The notes: generated by a model not told the origin, from the letters alone. Positions 26,064 to 35,057 are shown, counted from the first letter of the stretch. The stretch: 64,000 nucleotides of DNA from Victivallis sp. Marseille-Q1083 (GCF_903645315.1 NZ_CAHJXL010000001.1:744001-808000), one strand, 5' to 3'. Translations and numbers: made by a program.

Positions 26064-27998
26064 TTACAGTTTCGCGATATCGCGCGGAATTTTTTTGAAG
26101 GCAATCCCGAACCGCTTCAGCTCGTCGCCGGAGAGGGCGTTCAGGTCGGCGTAAATCACATAACCGGACACTCGGTTGCGGATCGAACTCAGAAACTCGT
26201 GATCCAGAGTTGTTACCCGTTCTCTTTCGTAATGAAAATAATAAGCGGTTTCCGCATCCGTTCCAAGATACGCGGCATTGTCTTTGTTCGCCGGTTCCGC
26301 AAAGGGCTTCTTCGTTTCCATAAACCAGATGTATTCCCGGATTTTGTCGATACCGACGCTTTCATTCAGATTCCCGCCGTCGACCAGCAGCGGTTCGCCC
26401 AGCTCATAAAAGCTGAAGCTGCCGCCAAGACCATCCATGCGTTCCGTATAAACCTTCGTACCGATTACCTTCAATGCATTATCTTTGATCGTCGGTTTGC
26501 TGATTTTATCATACTGGTCACGGGCGGAGTCCGCTACCGTCTGAGCTTCCGTCAACAGGTTTGCACCATCCCTCAAATTAGATGCAGTCAATTGCCTGCT
26601 GAAAATTTCTGTTTCCTGTTTCCCCTTGAAATCATAGCCGGAAATGACTCGCTTCACTCGCTCCGCCGTTATCGCTTCCGCGTAGTCTTCCATCTCGACA
26701 AGAATAAAGCGCCGTCGCCCTCCATCCTTCCTGTTTCGGCTCAACACCGCATGGGCGGTGGTTCCGGTTCCCGCAAAGGAATCCAGAATGATCGAATCCG
26801 GAGCAGAACCGATCTCCAGAATCCGTTCAATCAATCGTGATGGCTTGGGGGTTTCAAATGGTGACTTACCGCCAAAAATAGCCTTTTGTTCTTTCGTTGC
26901 CTCATCAGTATGACCGGCTTCCGTATATGGCCATAAATTTGTAACGATACGCCCATCCATTTCATCAAGGTAGCGCTTATAGGCAATTCCACCAAGGCCT
27001 TTACTGGTGAAATAAAGACGAGGCCAACATCCTTGCTTATATCGCTCCTGAGATTGATTCTTGACCTCCGAGATAGGGTATTTCAATACAAGCGCGTCAA
27101 TTGTTGCGGGAACTTTTTCTGGCGAACTCCCGCAAATTTGAACTCTTCTTTCAAAATCATCGAGCGGCTTAAGCTCATATTCCGCCCACTGATTCATGAT
27201 CGTCAACATCTGAGGTTGCCCCAAACACCAATGACGCCCATTGGGAGGATAAAGCATTTCCCCTGTCAATGGATGTTGAATTGCGTAGACCATCCCTGTG
27301 TGAGTTGAGGCTCCTGCCGCACTCGCATCACCTGCTTTCCACGCTCTAGGATCACCATCGGGAGATATATAGCGAGCATCCATGGCCTCGGTACGAGACA
27401 ATTTACGCGGATTCCATCCGGGCGCTTTGCCGTATACGAGAATCCAGTCTGTTTCGCTGGGAATGCCCTTGGAATCATTACGAGGCGAGTAGGTGCGCTG
27501 CCAGGCGATATTTGAAACGAAACAACCGCTTCCGAAAATCTCATCGCACATCTGCTTCAAGTTCAATTGTTCGTTGTTGTCTATGCTGATGAAAATTACG
27601 CCGTTGGGAGACAGAAGGCGTTGAAGCAGTTTCAGGCGCGGATACATCATGCAGAGCCATTTGTCATGACGAGTCAAATCTTCGCCTTCTTTTCCGACGA
27701 CGTCTCCAAGCCATTTCCTGATCCTGGGGTCATTGACATTGTCGTTGTAGACCCACTTTTCAGTGCCGGTGTTGTATGGAGGATCGATATAAATGCAATC
27801 AACCTTCCCCTCGAACCTGGGTAAAAGAGCTTTCAAGGCTTCGAGATTGTCGCCTTTGATGATCATGTTTTCGCTGCCGTTGTCCTCGGCGTGCTGCCCG
27901 GTTTCATCATAGCTGTATTTGCGCTCCAGCACCCGGAACGGCACATCCAAGTGATGGTTGATGACCTTATCTTTTCCAATCCATTCCAAAGTTGGCAT
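26064..27998 (-). CDS. mod: type III DNA methyltransferase, Mod subunit
   Basis: A 644-aa protein. IYIDPPYNTG (motif IV, DPPY) comes before the SAM motif DSFAGTGTTAHAVL (motif I), the order of beta-class adenine-N6 methyltransferases, as in EcoPI and EcoP15I Mod. The roughly 300 residues between them include the target-recognition region. Mod methylates one strand of an asymmetric site and confers specificity on Res. Its stop abuts the res gene and its start abuts the stop of the GIY-YIG gene, a tightly packed operon. No homopolymer or tandem repeat typical of phase-variable mod genes was noticed at the start. Confidence 0.93.
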   Translation of the reverse strand: MPTLEWIGKDKVINHHLDVPFRVLERKYSYDETGQHAEDNGSENMIIKGDNLEALKALLPRFEGKVDCIYIDPPYNTGTEKWVYNDNVNDPRIRKWLGDVVGKEGEDLTRHDKWLCMMYPRLKLLQRLLSPNGVIFISIDNNEQLNLKQMCDEIFGSGCFVSNIAWQRTYSPRNDSKGIPSETDWILVYGKAPGWNPRKLSRTEAMDARYISPDGDPRAWKAGDASAAGASTHTGMVYAIQHPLTGEMLYPPNGRHWCLGQPQMLTIMNQWAEYELKPLDDFERRVQICGSSPEKVPATIDALVLKYPISEVKNQSQERYKQGCWPRLYFTSKGLGGIAYKRYLDEMDGRIVTNLWPYTEAGHTDEATKEQKAIFGGKSPFETPKPSRLIERILEIGSAPDSIILDSFAGTGTTAHAVLSRNRKDGGRRRFILVEMEDYAEAITAERVKRVISGYDFKGKQETEIFSRQLTASNLRDGANLLTEAQTVADSARDQYDKISKPTIKDNALKVIGTKVYTERMDGLGGSFSFYELGEPLLVDGGNLNESVGIDKIREYIWFMETKKPFAEPANKDNAAYLGTDAETAYYFHYERERVTTLDHEFLSSIRNRVSGYVIYADLNALSGDELKRFGIAFKKIPRDIAKL

Positions 27999-28895
27999 TT
28001 AGTTCCGCTCCTCTTTCTCGCTCTGGCGGATACATTCATTGAGCGTTTTTCCTGACGCATTGCGCCACCATTCCCAGCCATTCATGTTGCGGCCATAAAC
28101 TAAAGTTGAAGCCCCGGAAGGAGATGAGAATTTATAGTCCTGAGTAAAGACGAGTTTTTCCCCCTGCTGTTTCAGCACTCCGGTTTGCAGCAGCTTTTCC
28201 CTCATATTAACCAGCGTAGAGTTTTTCTTGCCTGCCTCTGAAAGCTCCGGCGCACAAACAGAACCGGCAAGGACGTAGAAACCGTCATCACGGGCCACAA
28301 GTTGAGCATCCACATCCCCTTTGATACTTTTGCAGTAGAAATGCTCTTCTTTCGCAACCTCTTCCGTATGAATCTTGTTGAAAATTCCCCCATATCCGAG
28401 GACTTCGGTAAGGGCGACAATCTGATTGTAGTAATCAGCAAAATCGGAACGCTTGGCAGGTTCTACCTGCGGTTCTTCTTTGCAACCTTTATTCCCGTTG
28501 TCAAGCTGAAAATTCCCTGCCTCTGTCGCCTTTTGGATCAACAACCACTCCAAGTATTCGATCTCGGTGGAGGAAAGACTGTTGTCTTTGGTGACAAAAT
28601 AAAGAACGTTTTTCCAATAGTCCTTCTTGCCACCTTTGTTATGCTCCTTGATTCGCAACGCCATTCGCTTCGTTTTTCCGACATAGACTTTAGAAGCGCC
28701 ATGCTCATCTTCCCCGATAATCAAATAAACAGCCTGAAACTTCGCTTCCGGACAGCGATCCAACAATTCCTGTTTATCACGGGGGACTACCAGAACACGC
28801 ATTAATTGTGTCGTAAATTCCGCTCTGCGAAACCCTTCCGGCGTACCTTCGAGCAATTCGATCTTGATCGTTTTGATTTTGAGGTTATCTATCAT
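27999..28895 (-). CDS. GIY-YIG nuclease-family protein with DUF4357 tail
   Basis: A 298-aa protein. AVYLIIGEDEHGASKVYVGK is a GIY-YIG-type core (here VYLI..VYVG), with RIKEHNKG carrying the expected Arg and His region, and LEWLLIQKATEAGNF the following helix. The C-terminal SPSGASTLVYGRNMNGWEWW matches DUF4357. Such proteins occur beside restriction systems and may cut modified or foreign DNA. The gene lies between the RhuM-type gene and mod and touches mod, so it is part of the defence operon. Confidence 0.82.
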   Translation of the reverse strand: MIDNLKIKTIKIELLEGTPEGFRRAEFTTQLMRVLVVPRDKQELLDRCPEAKFQAVYLIIGEDEHGASKVYVGKTKRMALRIKEHNKGGKKDYWKNVLYFVTKDNSLSSTEIEYLEWLLIQKATEAGNFQLDNGNKGCKEEPQVEPAKRSDFADYYNQIVALTEVLGYGGIFNKIHTEEVAKEEHFYCKSIKGDVDAQLVARDDGFYVLAGSVCAPELSEAGKKNSTLVNMREKLLQTGVLKQQGEKLVFTQDYKFSSPSGASTLVYGRNMNGWEWWRNASGKTLNECIRQSEKEERN

Positions 28896-28930
28896 TCCAA
28901 AGTATTCTCCCGAATTTACCGGTCATGTAC

Positions 28931-29980
28931 TCATTTCTCGCCTTTTTTCGGCAATCGCTTCATAATGTCTTCTAAAGCGTGTTCAAGTTGCTGCTCTCCC
29001 TCGGCTTCCTTTATGGCACGACGGCTGGCGGCAAATAATTCATATTCACGATGGGCATGTTCGTTGGCCGCTGTCCGGCTGACGCTTCCGTGATTCTGCA
29101 GGACCGGGCGTTCGTTGAAACGCAGAAAATCATCCAGCTTTTGCGTCCAGTCTTTCAGGAAAATCTGTTTGCGCCGCTTCGCCTGATCTTCGGCAAAGTC
29201 CAGCCACATTGAAACGATCCGGTTCAAAGCGTCGATCTCATCTTCTTTCAGGTAGTTCTTGCCGACTGTGGTATCCGCTTTGCGAACTTCACTTCGCGGA
29301 TGATTCGTCAGCCCCATGTGCGGCAACAGGTGGTTGGCGCGTTCCATAATCAATTCCGCCGAAGTATGGCCGGTTGCCGCTACATGCAATTTATCCTGAA
29401 TGAACGTAAAAAACTGCGTCGTCTCTTTGAAGCCGATCCGGTAATCCGCCGCCATGCTGAAAATTTCCCGTACCCGCAGGTACATCCGGCGCTCCGATGC
29501 CCGGATGTCCCGTATCCGTTCCAACAGCTCATCGAAATAGTCAGGCGCCTCATTATCGCCCACTGCCGGGTTCTTCAGCCGTTCGTCATCCATCGTGAAG
29601 CCTTTCACGATGTATTCGCGCAACCGTTGCGTCGCCCAGATCCGGAATTGCGTCCCACGTATCGAGTTCACCCGGTAACCGACTGAAATAATGGCATCAA
29701 GGTTGTAATAGTCGATATCACGATTGACCTGACGGTTCCCTTCCATTTGAACTGTTGCAAATTTTGCAACAGTTGCCGGTTTTACCAGTTCGCCGGTTGC
29801 GAAAATGTTTTTCAAGTGACGGCTGATTCCAGACTTATCAATCCCGAACAGCAACGCCATCTGGTCGATGCTCAGCCAGACGCTTTCATTGACCAGACGG
29901 ACATTCAACTTGGCCGTACCGTCAGGGGCTTGATAAAGCAATATCTCGCCGTTGGGAGGAATCGGGGATTTTTTTCTCAT
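28931..29980 (-). CDS. RhuM-family protein
   Basis: A 349-aa protein of the virulence RhuM family. SVWLSIDQMALLFGIDKSGI is an N-terminal winged or helix-turn-helix region, followed by YNLDAIISVGYRVNSIRGTQ, FRIWATQRLREYIVKGF and AADYRIGFKETTQFF, the strongly conserved family core. RhuM proteins are widespread beside restriction-modification operons; their activity is unknown and a role in DNA binding or regulation is likely. The ATG at 29980 overlaps the HTH gene stop as ATGA and has GAGGG nine bases upstream, so I prefer it to the ATG at 29989. Confidence 0.88.
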   Translation of the reverse strand: MRKKSPIPPNGEILLYQAPDGTAKLNVRLVNESVWLSIDQMALLFGIDKSGISRHLKNIFATGELVKPATVAKFATVQMEGNRQVNRDIDYYNLDAIISVGYRVNSIRGTQFRIWATQRLREYIVKGFTMDDERLKNPAVGDNEAPDYFDELLERIRDIRASERRMYLRVREIFSMAADYRIGFKETTQFFTFIQDKLHVAATGHTSAELIMERANHLLPHMGLTNHPRSEVRKADTTVGKNYLKEDEIDALNRIVSMWLDFAEDQAKRRKQIFLKDWTQKLDDFLRFNERPVLQNHGSVSRTAANEHAHREYELFAASRRAIKEAEGEQQLEHALEDIMKRLPKKGEK

Positions 29981-30198
29981 GAATTCCATCCCTCAACTGC
30001 ACGGCGATTGCCTTCTGCTTGAACGGTCAACGTCAGAATGCCTTTCTGAGCCAGTCGGGAAGGCTTGGCTTTTCCGTTTTCCCAGCGGTTGACGGTGGAA
30101 AAGCTGACACCGAGTTCCCGGGCCAAGTCTTCCTGCGACCAGCCGTGCTGCCGGCGCAGGGCTTTTAATTGCTCAACGATATTTTCCATGGAAGGCAT
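29977..30198 (-). CDS. XRE-family HTH regulator of the R-M operon
   Basis: A 73-aa protein that is nearly all one XRE/Cro-type domain: LKALRRQHGWSQEDLARELG, then VSFSTVNRWENGKAKPSRLA. It is the first gene of the operon HTH - RhuM - GIY-YIG - mod - res - unknown, and probably acts as the controller that delays or limits expression, like C proteins of other R-M systems. GGGAG lies ten bases before the ATG at 30198. Confidence 0.85.
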   Translation of the reverse strand: MPSMENIVEQLKALRRQHGWSQEDLARELGVSFSTVNRWENGKAKPSRLAQKGILTLTVQAEGNRRAVEGWNS

Positions 30199-30315
30199 CT
30201 CAAAATCTCCCGAGACTCATTCTCTGCATCAATATAGCATCCGCTATGTTGTTTGCAAAATGCTTTCCGGAAATTTTCGAATGAGAAATTGAACCAATGG
30301 ACTGTTTGATGAGGT

Positions 30316-30378
30316 AATGGTAATATCTTTTATTTGCAAAAGTACCTTCAACGATGTCTATTAAAAGATATTACCATT
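30316..30378. promoter_or_regulatory. 17-bp perfect inverted repeat upstream of the sigma factor gene
   Basis: AATGGTAATATCTTTTA (30316-30332) and its exact reverse complement (30362-30378) lie 29 bases apart in the divergent region between the XRE gene and the sigma gene. The core ATATCTTTTA is the same as in the hipBA palindrome (14660-14696), so one DNA-binding protein of the island may see both. As RNA it would make a long hairpin ending 28 bases before the sigma start. Confidence 0.6.
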
Positions 30379-30406
30379 GAAAAATGTTGACGGTCAAAAA
30401 AATAAA

Positions 30407-31024
30407 ATGCGATACCCGACCACCTCGAAAACGTTACTGGACAAATTGCAGAATGGAGATGCCGTTTCCTGGACGGAATTTTTTGACCGTTATCGCGGAA
30501 TCATTGCATCTTTGGGTAGCCTCAAGGGGCTGACGCCGGAGGAATGCGATGATCTGGTACAAGAAGTGATGCTCTGCTTTTTTAAAAATTCCAAAACGTT
30601 TGTTTTCAGTCCTCAGATTGCCCGGTTCCGTACCTACTTCGGTAAGATCATTCAAGCGCGGATTTTCGATCTGCTGCGCCGGCGTTATCGCTCGAACCGT
30701 CTGGTTTCGGAATCGGAGTTGGATGGCAAGGAGCCGGCGACACCGGATTTTCTGCTGAACGAGGCGCTGCTTTGCGAGTGGCGGAAATTGTTGCTGGAGG
30801 ATGCGCTTGCGCTTCTCCGGGAACGTGTTGCCCCTGAGACGTATCTTGCTTTCGATCTCCATATGCGGCAAGCCCTGCCGGTTGAAGAGGTCGCGCGGAC
30901 ACTCTCGGTCAACCGGCAGTTCGTTTATACCGCCAAGACCCGCTGCCTCAAAATCCTGAAACAGATCGTTGCCGACTGGAACCGGCAGGATCCGGAACTG
31001 GAGCTGGATTCCAATGTCCTGTGA
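30407..31024 (+). CDS. ECF-type RNA polymerase sigma factor
   Basis: About 205 aa from the ATG at 30407; a TTG ten codons upstream lies inside the inverted repeat and is less likely. Region 2 is visible in ECDDLVQEVMLCFFKN and FRTYFGKIIQARIFDLLRRR. Region 4 is LPVEEVARTLSVNRQFVYTA, an HTH. The family pairs with Ser/Thr kinases in Planctomycetes and Lentisphaerae. It overlaps the kinase gene by 11 bases, so the two are co-translated. It probably directs transcription of an unknown regulon, perhaps the membrane/zinc-ribbon cluster downstream. Confidence 0.85.
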   Translation: MRYPTTSKTLLDKLQNGDAVSWTEFFDRYRGIIASLGSLKGLTPEECDDLVQEVMLCFFKNSKTFVFSPQIARFRTYFGKIIQARIFDLLRRRYRSNRLVSESELDGKEPATPDFLLNEALLCEWRKLLLEDALALLRERVAPETYLAFDLHMRQALPVEEVARTLSVNRQFVYTAKTRCLKILKQIVADWNRQDPELELDSNVL

Positions 31025-32609
31025 AATCGGAACTCAACTCGGGCCGTACCGTCTGACGGCGGAATGCGGCAGCGGCGCTTACGGCCGGGTTTTCGTCGCG
31101 GAAAATACCCTGACCGGTCAGCGGGTCGCATTAAAGGTCATTTCCGGGAGCGGCAGGCGACTGGAGCGGGAATTGCAGGGGCTGATTCGTTACCGCAGCT
31201 GCAATCACCCGAATCTGCTGACCGTGCATCATATCGACCGCCTCGATGATGGAAGCATCTATTACACGATGGATTTGGCCGACAATCTGGCGGATTCGCC
31301 GGATGAGTATCTGCCTGACACTCTCGCCAAACACTTGGAGCAGCGCGGACCGCTTTCGGCGGAATGCGTTCGGAAACTGGCCGAAGAGCTGCTTGCCGGG
31401 CTGGAGGCACTTCACCGGCTTGGTCTCGTTCACCGGGACGTCAAGCCGGACAACATTCTGTGGACCGGGGGCCGGGCTGTATTGAGCGACATCGGTCTGG
31501 TCACCGAAGCGGCTGCGGTCAGCTTTGCCGGAACGCCCGGCTTTCTCTCGCCGGAACTGAGTGCGGGAAAGCGCAATGCGACTCCGCGGGATGACTTTTA
31601 CGCTCTCGGAAAAACGCTTTACTGTGCGCTGACCGGGGACGCGGTCGGTAGCTATCCGTCGTTTCCGAAGGAGATTCTTTCCCGTACGTCGCGTCTATTG
31701 GTCGGAGCGATTCTTTGGGCTTGCAGTACTCCGGGTTTTGAATCGGCGGCGGAATTTCGAATGGCATTGGCAAAAACTTCAGCGATGCATCGGAAGCATA
31801 AATATCTCTTGGTGTTAGTCATTATACTGCTGATAATTGGAATTGGCGTGGGGGGAATCGTTTTGCAGCAGCAGAGAAAAATTACCACGCCGGTTCAATT
31901 ACCCCCTTCTGCTACCCCCAAGCCATCGGTGTCGATAAAGCCGCGTCCGGCATCTAAACCGGATTCTCCGGAACCGCCACCGGGTATCAGGCGGAGAATT
32001 GTAAAAATTTCTGATATACCAGTACTCACTGAGCGTTGGCCTTGGGGATGGGGAGAAAAGTTTAAACTGAAAATTCCCACATTCTTTGAAGAGAAAGATA
32101 AGTTTTTTGCTCATTCGATTTTTGATTATCCCCTTGATTCCTCTGCTGAAATGTTTACGTTACTTGACCCTGCTTGGGATTGGCAGACTCGAATATACAA
32201 GCCTAATGTTACAGTTTCGAGGGCTGGAAAAATTCGTTACGGTTATGGTACAACATCAACTCCATCTGCATATCCCGCGTTGGAGAAAACCAGGAAGTTA
32301 TATCGGGAATATTACCATCCGGAGTATTCGCATTCCTTGAAAATGGATTTCTCTCCGACTTTGACTGTGTGGAATAATCGGCGTAAAATGCTCGGTCAAT
32401 CTCCGGAAGAATTTCATGAAGACCATATGCGGCTTCCAAAGTGTCAATTGATTTTTCTTGAAATCAATATTCATATGGCTGTTACCGCAATGTTACTGGA
32501 CCCACCGGAAAAATGGGATGCGCTTGCGGAACGTTTTCGTTGGCTGTGTGAACGGCGTCAGGAGTTGATCACTTACTATAATGCCAGAAGGAATTGGGTG
32601 TCCGAATAA
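31014..32609 (+). CDS. membrane-anchored Hanks-type Ser/Thr protein kinase
   Basis: A 531-aa protein. Kinase domain at about residues 10-255: glycine loop ECGSGAYGRVFVAE, VALKVI with the ATP Lys, LVHRDVKPDNILW (catalytic loop), LSDIGLV in place of DFG (Phe replaced by Ile, Asp kept), and GFLSPEL for the APE motif. A transmembrane helix follows (YLLVLVIILLIIGIGVGGIV, about residues 270-290), then a Pro-rich linker and a roughly 220-residue outer domain I do not recognise, rich in aromatic residues. The topology suggests outside-to-inside signalling to the co-translated sigma factor. The start ATG at 31014 begins MSCEIGTQLGPYRL, the usual kinase entry. Confidence 0.87.
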   Translation: MSCEIGTQLGPYRLTAECGSGAYGRVFVAENTLTGQRVALKVISGSGRRLERELQGLIRYRSCNHPNLLTVHHIDRLDDGSIYYTMDLADNLADSPDEYLPDTLAKHLEQRGPLSAECVRKLAEELLAGLEALHRLGLVHRDVKPDNILWTGGRAVLSDIGLVTEAAAVSFAGTPGFLSPELSAGKRNATPRDDFYALGKTLYCALTGDAVGSYPSFPKEILSRTSRLLVGAILWACSTPGFESAAEFRMALAKTSAMHRKHKYLLVLVIILLIIGIGVGGIVLQQQRKITTPVQLPPSATPKPSVSIKPRPASKPDSPEPPPGIRRRIVKISDIPVLTERWPWGWGEKFKLKIPTFFEEKDKFFAHSIFDYPLDSSAEMFTLLDPAWDWQTRIYKPNVTVSRAGKIRYGYGTTSTPSAYPALEKTRKLYREYYHPEYSHSLKMDFSPTLTVWNNRRKMLGQSPEEFHEDHMRLPKCQLIFLEINIHMAVTAMLLDPPEKWDALAERFRWLCERRQELITYYNARRNWVSE

Positions 32610-32673
32610 AATATTTGGAAAAAATCAATTCTGCGTGTCAGATCTCCATATGTCCTGCGAATAATAGGATGTC

Positions 32674-32999
32674 GTTACACTCACTTCCGAGGCACGTCAA
32701 TGCCGAAAGTCGTGTGAACAGAAAGTATTTGGTTTGCAAAAATGAGAAAGTCATGCTATTTTTTTGATTGTGTTCATTTTAACTCAATCGAAAGGATGAT
32801 TCCGGAAATTAACTAGAACTCATAAAAATTGAATACGTACCGTTAAGCAGGCTTTCACCTCGGAAAACGCCAAATCTCTAAAGTGAAAAAGTCGGTTGCT
32901 TAACAGGGACGCTCCATGTGGGCGTTCTCTGTTTGCATGACTTTTTCAGGCATTGGCGTGCCTCCGAGGTGAGTGTAACACAGAGGACGCTCTTTTTTT
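32674..32999 (+). ncRNA. candidate structured RNA (or MITE) closed by a 31-bp stem
   Basis: A 512-bp gap (32610-33120) follows the kinase. Bases 32674-32704 (GTTACACTCACTT...) pair with 32949-32979 at 30 of 31 positions as RNA, two of them G-U. Inside, TGAAAAAGTC (32884-32893) pairs with GACTTTTTCA (32939-32948), and AAAGTCATGC (32747-32756) could instead pair with GCATGACTTT (32935-32944): mutually exclusive stems. ACAGGGACGC/GCGTTCTCTGT form a further hairpin, and GCGTTCTCTGT can alternatively pair with ACAGAGGACGC just before a TTTTTTT run (about 32993-32999). This looks like a folded RNA with a terminator switch. An inverted-repeat element with 31-bp ends is the alternative; no clear target duplication was seen. 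It matches no family I recognise. Confidence 0.45.
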
Positions 33000-33074
33000 G
33001 CTATCATCTTAGAGAGGAATTGAATTTATGAGTAATCTGATTTATTGCGAAATGAAGGAATGTCATTAACCATT

Positions 33075-33100
33075 ATGCGGTGAATAAGTACCGCGTTTTT
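33075..33100 (+). terminator. hairpin with T run before the small membrane gene
   Basis: ATGCGGT/ACCGCGT around GAATAAGT, followed by TTTTTT. It lies 20 bases before the ATG at 33121. It may end the upstream RNA or attenuate transcription into the membrane cluster. Confidence 0.6.
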
Positions 33101-33296
33101 TAACAAGGAAAGGTAAAAAAATGGAAGAACAAATTCAAAAAACACAGCAGGAACCATCGCGTCCGACAACCATTTATGAAAAAATTCTGGCTTCTGTGAT
33201 CCTGTTGCTTGGCTGTGCAATCTTACTCGGGGTACTCTTCCTTTGCTTCTGGATGCCGAACGCGCCGGAAGCTGCGCAGGGGAAGTTTTCCGCTAG

Positions 33297-34877
33297 CCTG
33301 AATATTGCGTAAATTTTCAAAAACAAAGAGGCAGATTCTCGACTAACGTATTATATTGTAATATCTTACATCACAATATAACGCCGAGGTCTGCCAATGA
33401 CAAAATGTAATGTTTCGATTCCGGTCTTTCAAGGTCCGAAAAGCAGAAAAATTGAATTCAATTTCGCCGGTGGAGATATCAGCAGTGACGGCGGGTTGCT
33501 TTTTGTGAAAGAATTCGACCGCAAACTCGGTTTGACCCGGCGCGCCGGTAACCTGCTGGATTCTTTTGATATTCGACAGCCCGGAAAAGTTGAGCATTCC
33601 TATCTGAGCATGCTTCGTCAACGAGTTTTTGGTTTGGTTGCCGGCCATGAAGATCTCAATGACCATCATGAATTGCGAACTGATCCGCTGATTCAAACTG
33701 TTGTCGGTCGTGATCGTCAACTCGCCACTCCAAGCACTTTATGTCGATTCGAAAATGGAATCGATCGTCGTGCTTGCGTAGATTTGAGCCGATTGTTTGT
33801 CGAATTCTTTATCGAAAGTTTTGCCACGCCGCCTCGAGAATTGATTCTTGATTTCGATGCTACCGATGACCTCACTTACGGGATGCAGGAAAATCGCTTT
33901 TTTCATGGCTATTATGACCACTATTGCTTTTTGCCGTTGTATGTTTTCTGCGGGGATCAATTGCTTGTGGCTTATTTGCGTCCATCAAAAATTGATGCGG
34001 CCAAGCATGCTTGGGCGATTCTCTCGCTACTGGTAAAGCGCTTTCGGCAGAAATGGCCGAAGGTTAAGATTATTTTCCGGGGAGACAGTGGCTTTTGTCG
34101 GCAGAAAATGCTGAACTGGTGTGATAAAAATGAGGTCAAATATATTGTCGGATTGGCGAAAAATCCACGTTTGCTGGAATTATCAAAAGATCTTCAAGTG
34201 AAAGCGGAAGCACTTTACAACGAAACACATGAAAAAGCAAAACTGTTTACTCAGTTCGAATATGCGGCAGGAACTTGGAAATACCCGCGCCGGGTGATTG
34301 CCAAAGCGGAATTCAACTCCCCCGGACCGAATAATCGTTTTATCGTCACCAATCTTGATGATGATGGACAATATCTTTATGAAAAAGTCTATTGCGCCCG
34401 AGGTGAGATGGAAAACAGGATCAAGGAACAGCAGCTGGATCTTTTCGCTGATCGGACGAGCTGCCATGACTTTGCGGCAAATCAATTCCGGCTTCTGCTT
34501 TCAAGTTTGGCTTATATTCTCATGGAACGGTTTCGGGCATTGTTGTTGACAGGAACTCAATTTGCCGAGGCTACCTGCGGCAGCATTCGCTTATACCTGG
34601 TGAAAATCGGTGCCATTATTCGGCGGAATACCAGAAAAATTTATGTTGCTCTTTCAAGTGCTTGTCCAAATCAGGAACTCCTCCGCTTGATCGCTGCGAA
34701 AATCATCGCTTGGGAATAAAACCTTGGAGAGCTGTCCCCGGCTCGCCGAACAACAACGGGGGAAAGGGGGAATATGCTCAATTTGCAAAAAAACGACAAT
34801 ATCCGACTCTGAAAATAAAAACTTCCGAATCTTCTGAACATTTCTCGACGATTCGAAAGTTTCATGCAACATTCAGG
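33297..34877 (+). mobile_element. complete IS1380-family insertion sequence
   Basis: The ends are imperfect inverted repeats starting CCTGAATATTGCGTAAATTT on the left and CCTGAATGTTGCATGAAACT on the right (read inward). Both sides carry the 4-bp target duplication CTAG (33293-33296 and 34878-34881). It is 1581 bp long with one intact transposase. A decayed second copy lies at 47250-47867 outside the island. Confidence 0.9.
33397..34719 (+). CDS. IS1380-family transposase
   Basis: A 440-aa DDE transposase. LILDFDATDDLTYG carries the first Asp, IIFRGDSGFCRQKM the second, and CARGEMENRIKEQQLDLFAD the Glu-containing Y/R-E-x6-K-type segment. The N-terminal FAGGDISSDGGLLFVKEFDR is typical for the family. 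The frame is intact and the element has intact ends and a perfect target duplication, so it is probably still active or only recently inserted. Confidence 0.93.
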   Translation: MTKCNVSIPVFQGPKSRKIEFNFAGGDISSDGGLLFVKEFDRKLGLTRRAGNLLDSFDIRQPGKVEHSYLSMLRQRVFGLVAGHEDLNDHHELRTDPLIQTVVGRDRQLATPSTLCRFENGIDRRACVDLSRLFVEFFIESFATPPRELILDFDATDDLTYGMQENRFFHGYYDHYCFLPLYVFCGDQLLVAYLRPSKIDAAKHAWAILSLLVKRFRQKWPKVKIIFRGDSGFCRQKMLNWCDKNEVKYIVGLAKNPRLLELSKDLQVKAEALYNETHEKAKLFTQFEYAAGTWKYPRRVIAKAEFNSPGPNNRFIVTNLDDDGQYLYEKVYCARGEMENRIKEQQLDLFADRTSCHDFAANQFRLLLSSLAYILMERFRALLLTGTQFAEATCGSIRLYLVKIGAIIRRNTRKIYVALSSACPNQELLRLIAAKIIAWE

Positions 34878-35057
34878 CTAGGCATGCCATGTATGGCGTC
34901 CTTCTGGGGCTCGGAGCTCTTGGACTGGGTGGTTACGCATGGAAAAATCCTGCATATTGGGACAGGTCTTTCGGGAAATTCTTGAAAGTTCTGATTCCGT
35001 TATTGATCATTCTATTTATTTTCGTAATTTGCGTAAACAGATAAGGTATTTGTAAAA

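Larger units (their letters stand above)
33121..35044 (+). pseudogene. 112-aa membrane protein gene split by the IS1380 element
   Basis: The 5' part (33121-33296) starts MEEQIQKTQQEPSRPTTIYE, then one hydrophobic helix (ILASVILLLGCAILLGVLFL). The stop now used (33310-33312) lies inside the insertion. Removing 33297-34877 and one CTAG restores a single frame: ...QGKFSARHAMYGVLLGLGAL, then GLGGYAWKNPAYWDRSFGKF, then LKVLIPLLIILFIFVICVNR, stop at 35042-35044. The whole protein would be 112 aa with about three membrane helices. A good ribosome site AAGGAAAGG precedes the ATG. It heads a run of small membrane and zinc-ribbon genes. Function unknown. Confidence 0.85.

Noticed and set aside
32674-32979. 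Integron attC site
   Set aside because: The ends read GTTACAC/GTGTAAC and not the required core-site order, and there is no integron integrase.
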